Numbered from the stretch's first letter, positions 1 to 8,762 are shown. The stretch is DNA of 64,000 bases from JAZTZP01 sp045637525 (GCA_045637525.1 JAZTZP010000150.1:62001-126000); one strand, 5' to 3'. Numbers and translations are program-made. The notes: generated by a model not told the origin, from the sequence alone.

Positions 1-2738
1 TAGATTATACCGCACCGGAAAAAGCTGTGAAGTATAAGCTTTATGCATGGCAGAAGTCTGATATTTTACCGATTTCTGAAGCTGATGAAGATGAGTATAT
101 TGATATAAGTGAAGTAAGTGACAGGTACACAGCAGATGAAGCGATGGCTGCGGCGGCAATGTTTGAAGGGATGAATACTGACAGTACTGAAACACGAAAT
201 ATATATAATGCATATAAAAACGGTGATTATGAAAAAAGCCTTATACTTTACAGAAACTATATGATAGATATTTTAAGAGATGTTGAGTATGACAAGGATT
301 CTCTTCCACAGTACAGTTCATTTACTTCTGAATATTATTACGGCACAGCAGATGTTGTTGTCGGATATAGGGACATAGATGACCTTAATGCAAAGTATTT
401 ATCGGGAACAAACAGTATATATGTTGATTATGAAAATATCCTTGATTACATAGATACATCAGAACCATCACAGCTTAACTGGGTTGTTACAGAAGAACAG
501 GGAACAGCGTCTTTTACAAAAGATAATCTGAGAAATCTGTTTCTGCGCTTAGCGATAAGATATTCACAGACCGGTGATGAGATATATGTAGAGAAGCTTT
601 TGCAGCTTATGGAAGACTATGCTCTTAATTACAAAAATCAGTATGACGAATACTACGGTATCAGTAATTTGTCTTATGAAGAGCGTGGTAAAAATATGAC
701 AAAGTACGGTAATGAGATCTATGCATATAACAGTGTTGGCTCACGAGCTGCAAGCTATCTTGTTTCAAGAACACAAAAACTGAATTGTTTTGTATATGCA
801 TTAGTCCTTGCCGCAAAAGCCTTGCCGGGCGAAACTGAACCGGGGTATTCAATGAACTATTATAATAATGGATTGTGTGCTCCATGTACTCAGGAGGCAT
901 CAGCAGATGCGTTAAAGTTTATAGATCCTGTAAGGTTTGCAAGGTTTATGGCACATATGCGCGACGTTGAACTGCCAACTCTTGCACATTCAGTATTAAA
1001 CGCTCCGGGTGGAACTATGAATATAACGGCGGAAGCATATTTAAATTCTATAAAACTTTCGGCATTGTTCGGTGATTTTGAAAATGATGCAGAATTAACA
1101 GATAGAATTTTTGCCGCATCTGATGAGTTTTTTACCGGCGTTTTTGCAAAGGATGGCGGATGTGTTGAAACATCGTTTAATTATAACGATCTGACAGTTG
1201 ATCAGCTTGCTAATACAGCTTACACTTTAAAGGCTACAAGAAAGTTTTTAAATGCAAAAGATTATATTGATATAGAACGTAATTACGCAAGACTTATGGA
1301 GGGATACAGTTCGCCTTTAGGTCTTATGACAAATATAGGCAACGTTTACAACAACTACGGTACGGCTGCTGTCTGGAAAGACAGTAGTGCGAAACAGGAG
1401 CTGGCAGAAAAGCTTGAGCCGCAGGAATACGAATCAATTTATTATCCGTACAGCGGATACGGTTCTATGAGAAATGGCTGGGGAATAGATGATATGTATA
1501 TGTCTTTTTTCACTAATCCCAATCGTGGAATTGGTCATAAGTTTGTCGGAACAAATGCTGTAATGAATGTGACAGCTTTCGGAAGGACGTTGCTTCTATG
1601 TGGCGGAGTGCCATGGTACGGAAAAGACTATGTAAGTAATTATACAGAATTTTTGGAAGACGGATATAATGAGATAAACGGATATTTCGGCGAAAATTCT
1701 TCACGTAAAGCATCTACCGTTATGGTTAACGGAAAATCTCAGGAAGATGCAGAGTATTCGTTTGATTCACAGAATGAAATTATAGGCGGATCTTCATTGG
1801 ATAAGAATGCTCAGACAAAGCCGCTCAGCGGACGATGGCTGACAAGCGAGTATTTTGATTTCTGTGAAGGTACATATGATAATGCATACACTGTTTTTGA
1901 TACAGAGAGTGAAATACAGCCTGATACGGATAATGGAACTACACGGGATGCTACTCATAACAGACAGTTTATATTCGCAAAAGATGCCGGTGTATGGCTG
2001 GTAGTTGATAATCTGACAAATCTTACTTCTGACAGTAATATGTATGAAGCTCTCTGGCATTTTCCGGCATATGAGGCAGGCAATCGTTTGCTCACAGGAT
2101 TTTCAGAGGAACAAGTTGTTGTTGATAATGATAATGATTGCATTTATACAAACGATGCAACAGGTCCGAATGTATACCTGTATGAGTCATCAACGAGTGA
2201 GATTAGTTTTGAGAAATACTGCGGATACTATGAACAGGGCAAAACAGGTTTGGGATGGTCTAACGGAAGTAACAATATTTCAACAGGTAAATATGCTCCG
2301 AGACCTCAGGTTCATGTAAAGTGGAGTGATGACGGTGCATCGGATGTAACACAGTTAGTCACGGTTATTGCTCCGAGTAAGAATGCAACTAATCCTGTTA
2401 AGGCAATGCTTGACCGCTCGGATAAGACAATCGACAAAACAGCATATACATATCTTTTAAACAACGGTTCGAGCTTGTATTTCTCGTTCAGCCCGAATTG
2501 TCACAGTGTGTTTATTGATAATAACGAAATTAAAGCAAAAGGTGCAGTTTACACCAGGAGCGAAAACGGTGTCTTCGGAATTTTACTGGACTGTGAAAGA
2601 ATAAATTCAGGTAGAATTAACGGAAGCTTTGCATTTGAAGTTAAAGACGGAGTTATAAGTCTTTCAGATGAAATATGCACGCCGAAAAATTTTGAGTGGA
2701 AAGAAACTGAAAACGGACACTATCCGGTATATGAGTAA
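1..2738 (+). CDS. Heparinase II/III-like polysaccharide lyase, 5' end missing
   Basis: The reading frame is open to the left edge: in-frame codons run from base 3, so the GTG at 27 is probably not the start and at least one more N-terminal domain is missing. The visible part (over 900 residues) has an alpha-helical toroid-like half (roughly residues 30-430 from the GTG) and a beta-rich half (about 450-900), the layout of heparinase II/III-like and related polysaccharide lyases. Trp/Tyr/Gly-rich stretches such as GGVPWYGKDY (near residue 523) and a His-containing LWHFPAYEAG segment fit that fold. Such enzymes cleave uronic-acid polysaccharides by beta-elimination. No sorting signal or SLH domain is seen at the C-terminus. 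Two FAD-enzyme genes follow after a separate promoter. The family call is from fold and composition. The substrate cannot be read, and hyaluronate- or alginate-lyase-like activity is possible. Confidence 0.7.
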   Translation, partial: DYTAPEKAVKYKLYAWQKSDILPISEADEDEYIDISEVSDRYTADEAMAAAAMFEGMNTDSTETRNIYNAYKNGDYEKSLILYRNYMIDILRDVEYDKDSLPQYSSFTSEYYYGTADVVVGYRDIDDLNAKYLSGTNSIYVDYENILDYIDTSEPSQLNWVVTEEQGTASFTKDNLRNLFLRLAIRYSQTGDEIYVEKLLQLMEDYALNYKNQYDEYYGISNLSYEERGKNMTKYGNEIYAYNSVGSRAASYLVSRTQKLNCFVYALVLAAKALPGETEPGYSMNYYNNGLCAPCTQEASADALKFIDPVRFARFMAHMRDVELPTLAHSVLNAPGGTMNITAEAYLNSIKLSALFGDFENDAELTDRIFAASDEFFTGVFAKDGGCVETSFNYNDLTVDQLANTAYTLKATRKFLNAKDYIDIERNYARLMEGYSSPLGLMTNIGNVYNNYGTAAVWKDSSAKQELAEKLEPQEYESIYYPYSGYGSMRNGWGIDDMYMSFFTNPNRGIGHKFVGTNAVMNVTAFGRTLLLCGGVPWYGKDYVSNYTEFLEDGYNEINGYFGENSSRKASTVMVNGKSQEDAEYSFDSQNEIIGGSSLDKNAQTKPLSGRWLTSEYFDFCEGTYDNAYTVFDTESEIQPDTDNGTTRDATHNRQFIFAKDAGVWLVVDNLTNLTSDSNMYEALWHFPAYEAGNRLLTGFSEEQVVVDNDNDCIYTNDATGPNVYLYESSTSEISFEKYCGYYEQGKTGLGWSNGSNNISTGKYAPRPQVHVKWSDDGASDVTQLVTVIAPSKNATNPVKAMLDRSDKTIDKTAYTYLLNNGSSLYFSFSPNCHSVFIDNNEIKAKGAVYTRSENGVFGILLDCERINSGRINGSFAFEVKDGVISLSDEICTPKNFEWKETENGHYPVYE

Positions 2739-2799
2739 ATGTTTACTGATAATATATTGCTTATATGTTTGCAATTATTTACTGAAAATTTTCAAAGCG

Positions 2800-2828
2800 T
2801 TGACAAGTCAGGGGACATATAGTATAAT
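2800..2828 (+). promoter_or_regulatory. SigA-type promoter for the FAD-oxidoreductase pair
   Basis: TTGACA at 2800-2805 and TATAAT at 2823-2828 are separated by exactly 17 bp. The site lies 36 bp upstream of the 2865 gene, so the oxidoreductase pair can be transcribed independently of the lyase. Confidence 0.85.
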
Positions 2829-2864
2829 ATTTACAGATCCTATATAGTAAAAGGAGTTATAATT

Positions 2865-3572
2865 ATGTATGATACAATTATTCTCGGCAGCGGTTTCTTT
2901 TCTTTCGGATATGCGCTTACTCATCCGAATTGTATAATAATTGAGAAGTCGCAACTTTCAGACAGTAATTTTTACGGTTCTTATAACGGTTTTATACAGC
3001 CCGAATATGATATAATCAGTAAAGAATGTGTTGAGTTAAAAGAATATTTTTTGAAGCTTGGAGTTTTGTCGCAAAACAGGATTAATGTAAATGCTCTGGA
3101 AAATGCTTTCTGCAGTTTTTTGAAGAACAAGTCATTAAATTTTCTTTTAAATACGGATTTGGTTTCACTTTCCGAAACTGAAGATGGATTTTGTGTAAAT
3201 ATATATAATAATGCCGGTACGGATACTTTGTATTCGCGCCGGATTATTGATACACGTATGAAAGATAAAAAGTATCTTAATGTGATCATTGAAGCGGATA
3301 GTAAAACTCGTGATGAGCTTTCAAAACAATATCCGGTTTCGGATGCTTTTTATCCGGATGAATATGTTATAACATACAAATCTGATAAAGACATTAATAC
3401 CGCAAAGCTTGATTTTTATAATATGTGGAAAAGTCGAGTTCCGACCGATAAAAATAAAATTATTTCGTTTGCATATTCGATGCACGATAACGGTCAGAGT
3501 AACGGTATCGATGACTTATCATTCGGAAGCGTTTTAAAGGCGTTTGACTGTGGAGTTACATGGGATTTATAA
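2865..3572 (+). CDS. Putative FAD-binding protein (short oxidoreductase-like)
   Basis: A 235-residue protein that opens with a beta strand and a glycine-rich turn (DTIILGSGFFSFGYAL), which resembles the dinucleotide-binding Rossmann motif of FAD-dependent oxidoreductases. An acidic/lysine IIIEK strand end follows near residue 27. The rest is not recognised, and at 235 residues it is too short for a complete enzyme of the class. It may be a partner or a reduced paralogue of the larger FAD protein that begins 25 bp downstream. It has its own strong promoter and an AAGGAG ribosome site. The pair sits behind a polysaccharide lyase, so oxidation of a sugar or sugar-derived product is possible. That role is inference from position only. 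Confidence 0.55.
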   Translation: MYDTIILGSGFFSFGYALTHPNCIIIEKSQLSDSNFYGSYNGFIQPEYDIISKECVELKEYFLKLGVLSQNRINVNALENAFCSFLKNKSLNFLLNTDLVSLSETEDGFCVNIYNNAGTDTLYSRRIIDTRMKDKKYLNVIIEADSKTRDELSKQYPVSDAFYPDEYVITYKSDKDINTAKLDFYNMWKSRVPTDKNKIISFAYSMHDNGQSNGIDDLSFGSVLKAFDCGVTWDL

Positions 3573-3597
3573 ATGCCGGAAAGGTCAGGTTCATTAA

Positions 3598-5457
3598 ATG
3601 AAAATTTATCGTTTTGAAAAATCAGAACATACAGAGTATTCAGAAGATAATATAAATTTTGATTTGGTTTGTGATGTTCTTTGTGTCGGAATAGGTACTG
3701 CCGGAACATATGCTGCAATTTCTGCGGCACGTGCCGGTATGGATGTAATTGCGATAGAGCGTGATGAAAATATTGGCGGTATGCCTGTAACCGGAAGGGT
3801 TGGGGGCTACTACTACGGCTTTTCGGGCGGCACTTTTGAGAGTGTGGATAAATTATCTTCGGATGACAGTACAATATTTAAAGCAAATCCGCATTTTTTT
3901 GATTCAAGACAGATTCATATAACAGAGCTTATACACAGATATGATATAAGGTTATTTACAAGCTGTTTTGTAACAGGACTGTTTTTTGAAGATAATACTG
4001 CTGTTGGCGCTGAAGTGTGTTTGGGCGGAAAGAAATTATGCATTAAAACAAAATATATTATTGATTCCACATCAGACGGGCATCTTGTAAGGATGTGCGG
4101 TGTTAAGACTGTTTTTGGTCGCAGCACTGATAATAAGGCGATGCCGTTTACGGTAAGAACTGAATATTTCAGATCCGACGGAGGGCACAGTTCTGTCAAT
4201 AGCGACAGCGGGTATTGTAATCAGTATAAGCCTTTGGAATTTTCAAAGAAAATACTTGACGCTCATGCAAACGGTATGGAATACGTAAACAATGATGTAA
4301 GGTTTTTAGGACCTGCACCGATTTCCGGTGTTCGTGAAGGGATAAGATTTGAGGGAGAAGATTATTTATCATATAAGGATATTATATTAGATAATCAGCC
4401 CGAAAAAGTCTTGTTTTATGCGTATTCTGATATAGATAAGCATGGGTTTGATCTCGCTGTTGATGAGGAATTGTATCAGAATTGGTGGGTAATCAGTAAT
4501 CTTGCAACGGTAACTATTAAAATCGGCGTACCATTCGGCTGTATTGTTCCGAAAAATCTGAAGGGCATTGTAACGGCAGGAAGGTGTATTTCGGCAGATA
4601 ACTATTCTATGGCTACTGTCAGAATGAATCGTGATATGTACCGCATGGGCGAATGTGTTGGAATTGCTTGCGCAAATGCAATCAGTGAAAAAACAGATGT
4701 ATTAAACATTGACTATGAAAAATATGTTAGCGATGTAATGACTGCCGGATGCTTTGACGGTAATTCTGCAAAAAAATTCGGATTTGATTATCCGGGAGGA
4801 AATAAACCGTATGTTTCGGTGGACTTTAATATGAGTGATGAACAGATTATAGATATGCTCTCAACTGAAAAACCCGGATGCGCAATATGGTCCTGCTATA
4901 TTTCGGACGGGCATATTGCGGATAAGCTTATTAAAATATTAAATTCCGATTCTGATACGTTATTAAGGTATAATGCCGCCATTGCTCTCGGAATAATGGG
5001 GAATGAGGCGTGCCTTGATACATTATGTGAAATAGTTGAAAACAGAGATTGTTTTTATTTTAAAGATTGCCGGCGTTCAAATCAATTCAGAAGTGCTGTT
5101 GCGGTGTGTCTTTTAGGAAGACTCGGAAAAGAAGAGCAGCTTCAATTGCTTGAAGAGATTGTTTTCGGTGAAGATGAAATAAACAAACCTTTATATAATA
5201 CTCTGAAAGCAGATTATTTATATCATCCCGGCGAGAACTTTAATTTTGTGTATTTTCAGCATTTTACGCATGCTGTAATGGCGGTTGTGAAGATATATAA
5301 AAGACTTCAGATGGATGCTGATGTATTAAAAAACAGACTTAAAGAATTGTTTGCAGATGATACAATTATAAGAAATGTAACACCTCTTGCATCGGATACT
5401 GCTGAGTATGCAGAGATTGCTGATTTTATGGAATATGTATTATCAATTGTTGTTTAG
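3598..5457 (+). CDS. FAD-dependent oxidoreductase with C-terminal helical repeats
   Basis: A 619-residue protein. Residues about 22-60 form a classic FAD-binding Rossmann unit (DVLCVGIGTAGTYAAISAA, then an ERD strand end and the NIGGMPVTG loop). This is the pattern of the FAD_oxidored / FAD-dependent dehydrogenase family found in sugar-degradation loci. The segment GIVTAGRCISADNYSMA near residue 325 is the usual C-terminal FAD-contact region. Beyond about residue 400 the sequence changes to helical pairs (LLRYNAAIALGIMG and AVAVCLLGRLGKEEQ) that look like HEAT-type repeats and may bind a partner. It is probably co-transcribed with the 2865 gene (25 bp apart) and is preceded by an AAAGG site. 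Substrate unknown. Confidence 0.7.
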   Translation: MKIYRFEKSEHTEYSEDNINFDLVCDVLCVGIGTAGTYAAISAARAGMDVIAIERDENIGGMPVTGRVGGYYYGFSGGTFESVDKLSSDDSTIFKANPHFFDSRQIHITELIHRYDIRLFTSCFVTGLFFEDNTAVGAEVCLGGKKLCIKTKYIIDSTSDGHLVRMCGVKTVFGRSTDNKAMPFTVRTEYFRSDGGHSSVNSDSGYCNQYKPLEFSKKILDAHANGMEYVNNDVRFLGPAPISGVREGIRFEGEDYLSYKDIILDNQPEKVLFYAYSDIDKHGFDLAVDEELYQNWWVISNLATVTIKIGVPFGCIVPKNLKGIVTAGRCISADNYSMATVRMNRDMYRMGECVGIACANAISEKTDVLNIDYEKYVSDVMTAGCFDGNSAKKFGFDYPGGNKPYVSVDFNMSDEQIIDMLSTEKPGCAIWSCYISDGHIADKLIKILNSDSDTLLRYNAAIALGIMGNEACLDTLCEIVENRDCFYFKDCRRSNQFRSAVAVCLLGRLGKEEQLQLLEEIVFGEDEINKPLYNTLKADYLYHPGENFNFVYFQHFTHAVMAVVKIYKRLQMDADVLKNRLKELFADDTIIRNVTPLASDTAEYAEIADFMEYVLSIVV

Positions 5458-5512
5458 TACATGTATGCAATGTTACAATTTATTTACTTGGATAAAAAAT
5501 TTTAAAAAAGTA

Positions 5513-5541
5513 TTGACAAAACAAGAAATATGTAGTATAAT
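5513..5541 (+). promoter_or_regulatory. Promoter of tRNA-Thr inside a 10-bp dyad
   Basis: TTGACA (5513-5518), a 17-bp spacer and TATAAT (5536-5541). The -10 box lies within a perfect inverted repeat, ACAAGAAATA (5521-5530) and TATTTCTTGT (5541-5550), separated by 10 bp. The dyad could be an operator or chance in AT-rich DNA. Confidence 0.85.
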
Positions 5542-5557
5542 ATTTCTTGTTGTTAAT

Positions 5558-5633
<76 letters not shown>

Positions 5634-5635
5634 AA

Positions 5636-5675
5636 AAAACGACAGATTTCGACAAGGAAATCTGTCGTTTTTTTT
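5636..5675 (+). terminator. Rho-independent terminator of tRNA-Thr
   Basis: A 12-bp perfect stem (ACGACAGATTTC with GAAATCTGTCGT, six-base loop) followed by a run of T immediately after the tRNA. Confidence 0.92.
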
Positions 5676-5770
5676 GCTAAATTCGCCTGACGGTGAGCTA
5701 AATGTGTTAACGTACGCTAAATTACTTCGTAGCTAAATTGACTTTCGGTCAGCTGATGGCAAATTTAATT
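5676..5770 (+). repeat. Heptamer-hairpin array 1 (GCTAAAT units)
   Basis: Four direct copies of GCTAAAT at 5676, 5697, 5716 and 5732 alternate with short self-complementary segments: TCGCC/GGTGA, GTGT/GTAC (with G-T pairs), TAC/GTA around TTC, and TGAC/GTCA. The array lies between the tRNA-Thr terminator and trmO. Its design matches the second array at 9832-9976 although the heptamer and the hairpins differ. I know of no named repeat family with this layout. Confidence 0.75.
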
Positions 5771-5783
5771 TATGGTGATACAG

Positions 5784-6452
5784 ATGAAAATAATTGCTCA
5801 TATAAATACGGAATTTAAGGAAAAATTCGGAATACCCAGGCAAAGCGGACTTGTTGAAGAAACAGTCGGAAAAATTGTTTTTGAAAAAGAATATAGAGTA
5901 AAAGAAGCATTAAGAGGATTAGAAGAATTTTCGCATATATGGGTTTTATGGGAGTTTTCAAAGAGCATAAGAAACGATTGGAGTCCGACTGTTAGACCAC
6001 CGCTATTGGGCGGAAATAAAAGAATAGGTGTGTTTGCCACACGGTCTCCTTTCAGACCAAACCCGATTGGTTTGTCATGCGTGAAAATCGAAAAAATCGA
6101 GTATACGAGGGATGAAGGTCCGGTTATTTTTGTAAAAGGTGCAGACTTGCTTGATGGTACACCGATATATGATATAAAGCCGTATTTGCCTTATACCGAC
6201 AGCCATCCCGAGGCTTCGGGCGGTTTTACCGATAATCTGACGGACAGAAGGCTTGACGTTAAAATTGATGATGAACGGTTTTATTCGCTGACGAGAGAAA
6301 AACAAAAAGAGATAGTGCAGATTTTATCACATGATCCCAGACCATCATATAAAAATGAAGATTTTACCTACGGTTTTAATTATGGAGATTATGAAATTAA
6401 ATTTCAGGTACAAAACGGCGAATTGATATTGACATCAATTGAGAATATATAA
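5784..6452 (+). CDS. trmO: tRNA (N6-threonylcarbamoyladenosine(37)-N6)-methyltransferase TrmO
   Basis: A 222-residue TsaA/TrmO-family protein. These enzymes use S-adenosylmethionine to methylate N6 of threonylcarbamoyl-adenosine at position 37 of tRNA-Thr. The signature RIGVFATRSPFRPNPIGL (about residues 78-95) and DLLDGTPIYDIKPY (about 120-133) are characteristic. The ATG at 5784 is chosen because GGTGAT lies just upstream of it, whereas the in-frame ATG at 5772 has no ribosome site. The gene follows a tRNA-Thr gene, the family's substrate. The adjacency is suggestive, but the tRNA has its own terminator, so they are not one transcript. The C-terminal third is the lineage-specific extension common in Firmicutes. 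Confidence 0.88.
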   Translation: MKIIAHINTEFKEKFGIPRQSGLVEETVGKIVFEKEYRVKEALRGLEEFSHIWVLWEFSKSIRNDWSPTVRPPLLGGNKRIGVFATRSPFRPNPIGLSCVKIEKIEYTRDEGPVIFVKGADLLDGTPIYDIKPYLPYTDSHPEASGGFTDNLTDRRLDVKIDDERFYSLTREKQKEIVQILSHDPRPSYKNEDFTYGFNYGDYEIKFQVQNGELILTSIENI

Positions 6453-6525
6453 TATATTATTTGTATAAAAAACACAAATTTAATTGGTTGATTTTGGGTA
6501 GTATGGTGAATTGTAAAGTTTTGTG

Positions 6526-6554
6526 TTGACAAATTTAAGTTGTTATGATATAAT
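6526..6554 (+). promoter_or_regulatory. Promoter of the small-ORF / CorC-family transcript
   Basis: TTGACA (6526-6531), 17-bp spacer and TATAAT (6549-6554). The predicted start near 6561 gives a leader of about 215 nt before the transporter gene, and the leader contains a small ORF. Confidence 0.85.
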
Positions 6555-6588
6555 AGCTTTGAATTTTTTGAAAGGATAAAGAATTATC

Positions 6589-6720
6589 ATGGATTCTGAC
6601 GAAGGCGATTGTAGTACGTCTTATATTAAACAGATTTATTTGAAATACAAGGCATTTTCGTATGCACTTCTTTGTGTGTCCGGATGTGTCTTTTTGTGTT
6701 TTAAAAAAATCCTGATATGA
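6589..6720 (+). CDS. Small membrane or leader peptide upstream of the CorC-family gene (43 aa)
   Basis: ATG at 6589 with AAGGAT 11 bp upstream, 43 codons, TGA ending at 6720. The peptide begins with an acidic stretch (MDSDEGD), continues with a basic/aromatic segment, and ends with a hydrophobic Cys-rich helix flanked by lysines. It lies directly between a strong promoter and the divalent-cation transporter gene, with no terminator between them. It may be a small membrane protein or a leader peptide that controls the gene downstream. I do not recognise a family, and coding is supported only by the ribosome site, the position and the plausible composition. Confidence 0.5.
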   Translation: MDSDEGDCSTSYIKQIYLKYKAFSYALLCVSGCVFLCFKKILI

Positions 6721-6775
6721 TTATAACTACGCGACAGACTAAGATTTTAAAATATATTAAGGAGAATTTTTTGAA

Positions 6776-8023
6776 ATGTCATCATACATTACTATTATGG
6801 TAGTACTTCTCATAATGTCAGCATATTTTTCGGCAACGGAAACTGCGTTTTCGTCTTTAAATAAAACAAGACTTAAAACTCTGATTGAAAAGGGGAATAA
6901 GCGTGCTAAGATGGCGCTTAAGCTGTCTGAGAATTATGATAAGCTGATATCAACAATACTTATAGGAAATAATATCGTAAATATAGCTCTTGCATCAATC
7001 GGTACAGTTTTCTTTGTGCAGTACAATAAAGAGTTGGGAGCAACGATTTCTACGGCAGTAATAACCATAGTTGTTCTTATTTTCGGTGAAATAACCCCGA
7101 AAAGTGTGGCAAAGGACTGTCCTGAGAAGTTTGCAATGTTTTCTGCGCCTTTTATTAAGTTTCTTATATGGGTATTTATGCCTCTTAACTTTGTTTTTAC
7201 TCTTTGGAAAAAAATGATTTCAAAGATGTTAAAGGTTGAGGAAAATAAGAAAATGTCGCAGGAAGAGCTTCTTATGTTCGTTGAAGAGGTTCAACAAGAC
7301 GGTAGTATTGATACAAGCGGTGGAGATCTTTTGCGTAATGCAATAGAGTTTTCTGAACGCAAGGCGGAAGATATACTCACACACCGTGTGGATATTGAGG
7401 CTATGCCGGCAGATGCTGATAAGGAGGAAATTGCAAAGCTCTTTTCATCAACTAAATTTTCAAGACTCCTTATTTATGATGATAATATTGATAATATCAT
7501 TGGTGTAGTTCATCAGAAAGACTTCTACATAGACGGAGTCATAACACCTGAAAGCATCGATAAAATAATGACTGAGCCTATATTTGTTCAGCAGTTTGAG
7601 CGGATTGATAAGCTTCTTAAAATGCTCCAGAAAAATAAATCGCATATTGCGGTTGTTCTTGACGAGTATGGCGGAACTCTTGGTATCGTGACAATGGAGG
7701 ATATTTTAGAAGAGCTTGTTGGTGAGATATGGGATGAGCACGACGAGGTAGTAGAAGATTTTGTGCAGGTAGATGAAAATACTTACAGAGTTGATTGTTC
7801 TGTAACAACAGATGATTTTTGTGAATACTTCGATATTGAATGTGAAACTTCAAGTGTGTCGCTCGGCGGCTGGGTAATGGAACAGCTTGAAAAAATTCCG
7901 GAAGAGGGCGATAAAATTACATTCGAAAATCTTGATATAAGGGTAATTGAAACTGATTTTCACCGGGTTACAAAAATTGAAGTGCTTGTATCGGATAAGC
8001 CTGACGAGGAAGACGAGGACTAA
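6776..8023 (+). CDS. CNNM/CorC (hemolysin C) family divalent-cation transporter
   Basis: A 415-residue membrane protein with the usual three parts. A DUF21/CNNM transmembrane domain covers about residues 1-180, with several hydrophobic segments and the early motif TETAFSSLNKTRL. A tandem CBS pair covers about 195-320, ending in AVVLDEYGGTLGIVTMEDI. A CorC/HlyC C-terminal domain covers about 335-408. Family members export Mg2+ or related ions, usually with Na+ counter-transport, and the CBS pair binds ATP-Mg2+. Bacterial annotations as hemolysin are historical. Start ATG 6776 has AAGGAG 12 bp upstream, and a TTG at 6771 is the alternative. It is expressed from the promoter at 6526 through a leader with a small ORF. 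Confidence 0.88.
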   Translation: MSSYITIMVVLLIMSAYFSATETAFSSLNKTRLKTLIEKGNKRAKMALKLSENYDKLISTILIGNNIVNIALASIGTVFFVQYNKELGATISTAVITIVVLIFGEITPKSVAKDCPEKFAMFSAPFIKFLIWVFMPLNFVFTLWKKMISKMLKVEENKKMSQEELLMFVEEVQQDGSIDTSGGDLLRNAIEFSERKAEDILTHRVDIEAMPADADKEEIAKLFSSTKFSRLLIYDDNIDNIIGVVHQKDFYIDGVITPESIDKIMTEPIFVQQFERIDKLLKMLQKNKSHIAVVLDEYGGTLGIVTMEDILEELVGEIWDEHDEVVEDFVQVDENTYRVDCSVTTDDFCEYFDIECETSSVSLGGWVMEQLEKIPEEGDKITFENLDIRVIETDFHRVTKIEVLVSDKPDEEDED

Positions 8024-8080
8024 GCGTATCCGATAACTGCGTTATCTTTCACAGGTAATTAAAAATTAGATTTTAAAGTG

Positions 8081-8108
8081 AACTGCTATCAAAAATAGCA
8101 GTTCTTTT
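8081..8108 (+). terminator. Terminator after the CorC-family gene
   Basis: AACTGCTAT pairs with ATAGCAGTT (9 bp, A-rich loop) followed by CTTTTT. Confidence 0.88.
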
Positions 8109-8219
8109 TAAATTTTGATAAAATGTAAAATTTATGAAACGGGATGTTTTAAAACGGAAAAAACGGGTATATATATAACAAAGGCAGATATATCTGCCAA
8201 CAAGGAAGGAGAGATCAGT

Positions 8220-8762
8220 ATGAGATTTACGATTATTGGAAGAAAATTAACGATTACAGAGCAGAAGAGAGATTATATTGAGAAAAAGCTTTCAAAACTT
8301 GATAAGTTTTTTGACGGTGATACGGAAGCAAGAGTTGTAGTCGGTACCATTAAGGATCTTGAATATATAGAGGCGAGTGTGTTCGCCGGAGGAATGATAT
8401 ATCGTGCCGAGGTGTCTGATTCAGACGTTCTGGCGGCTACTGATAAGCTTGTAGACGTAATTGAGCGTCAGATAAGAAAGAATAAGACGAAGCTTGCAAA
8501 GAGATTGAAGACTACGGAAAATGTGTGGGATAATGTGTTAATAAGCGGTGGTACGTATACTGAGGGCGAGAATAACGATAGGTTTGAAATTGTTAAAACA
8601 AAACGTTTTCATGTAAAACCGATGAGCCCTGAAGAAGCAGTTTTGCAGATGAATTTATTAAATCACAATTTCTTCGTGTTTATTAATCAGACTACGGAAG
8701 AAATGAACGTTGTATATAAGAGAAATGATGGTAAATACGGATTGATTGAATCTGTTGAATAA
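8220..8762 (+). CDS. hpf: Ribosome hibernation-promoting factor, long form
   Basis: A 180-residue long-form HPF. The N-terminal S30AE domain (about 1-100, starting MRFTIIGRKLTITEQ) binds the 30S decoding region. The C-terminal domain (about 122-178, KTKRFHVKPMSPEEAVLQM) dimerises to form inactive 100S ribosomes. The frame is open upstream to 8115, but the ATG at 8220 is chosen: it has GGAAGGAGAG 7 bp upstream, and homologues begin at this point. The residues before it look like translated leader. The gene lies behind the terminator at 8081 and 15 bp before an RluA-type gene, so the two may be co-transcribed. In Firmicutes hpf is usually induced in stationary phase; no SigB- or SigH-type site was identified here. 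Confidence 0.93.
   Translation: MRFTIIGRKLTITEQKRDYIEKKLSKLDKFFDGDTEARVVVGTIKDLEYIEASVFAGGMIYRAEVSDSDVLAATDKLVDVIERQIRKNKTKLAKRLKTTENVWDNVLISGGTYTEGENNDRFEIVKTKRFHVKPMSPEEAVLQMNLLNHNFFVFINQTTEEMNVVYKRNDGKYGLIESVE

Noticed and set aside
2044..2319. 91-codon plus-strand ORF inside the lyase gene
   Set aside because: An alternative frame of the lyase gene with low-complexity content and no ribosome site.
5676..5770. Possible CRISPR array
   Set aside because: The repeated unit is only 7 bp, the intervals are 9-14 bp and self-complementary, and no cas gene is present.
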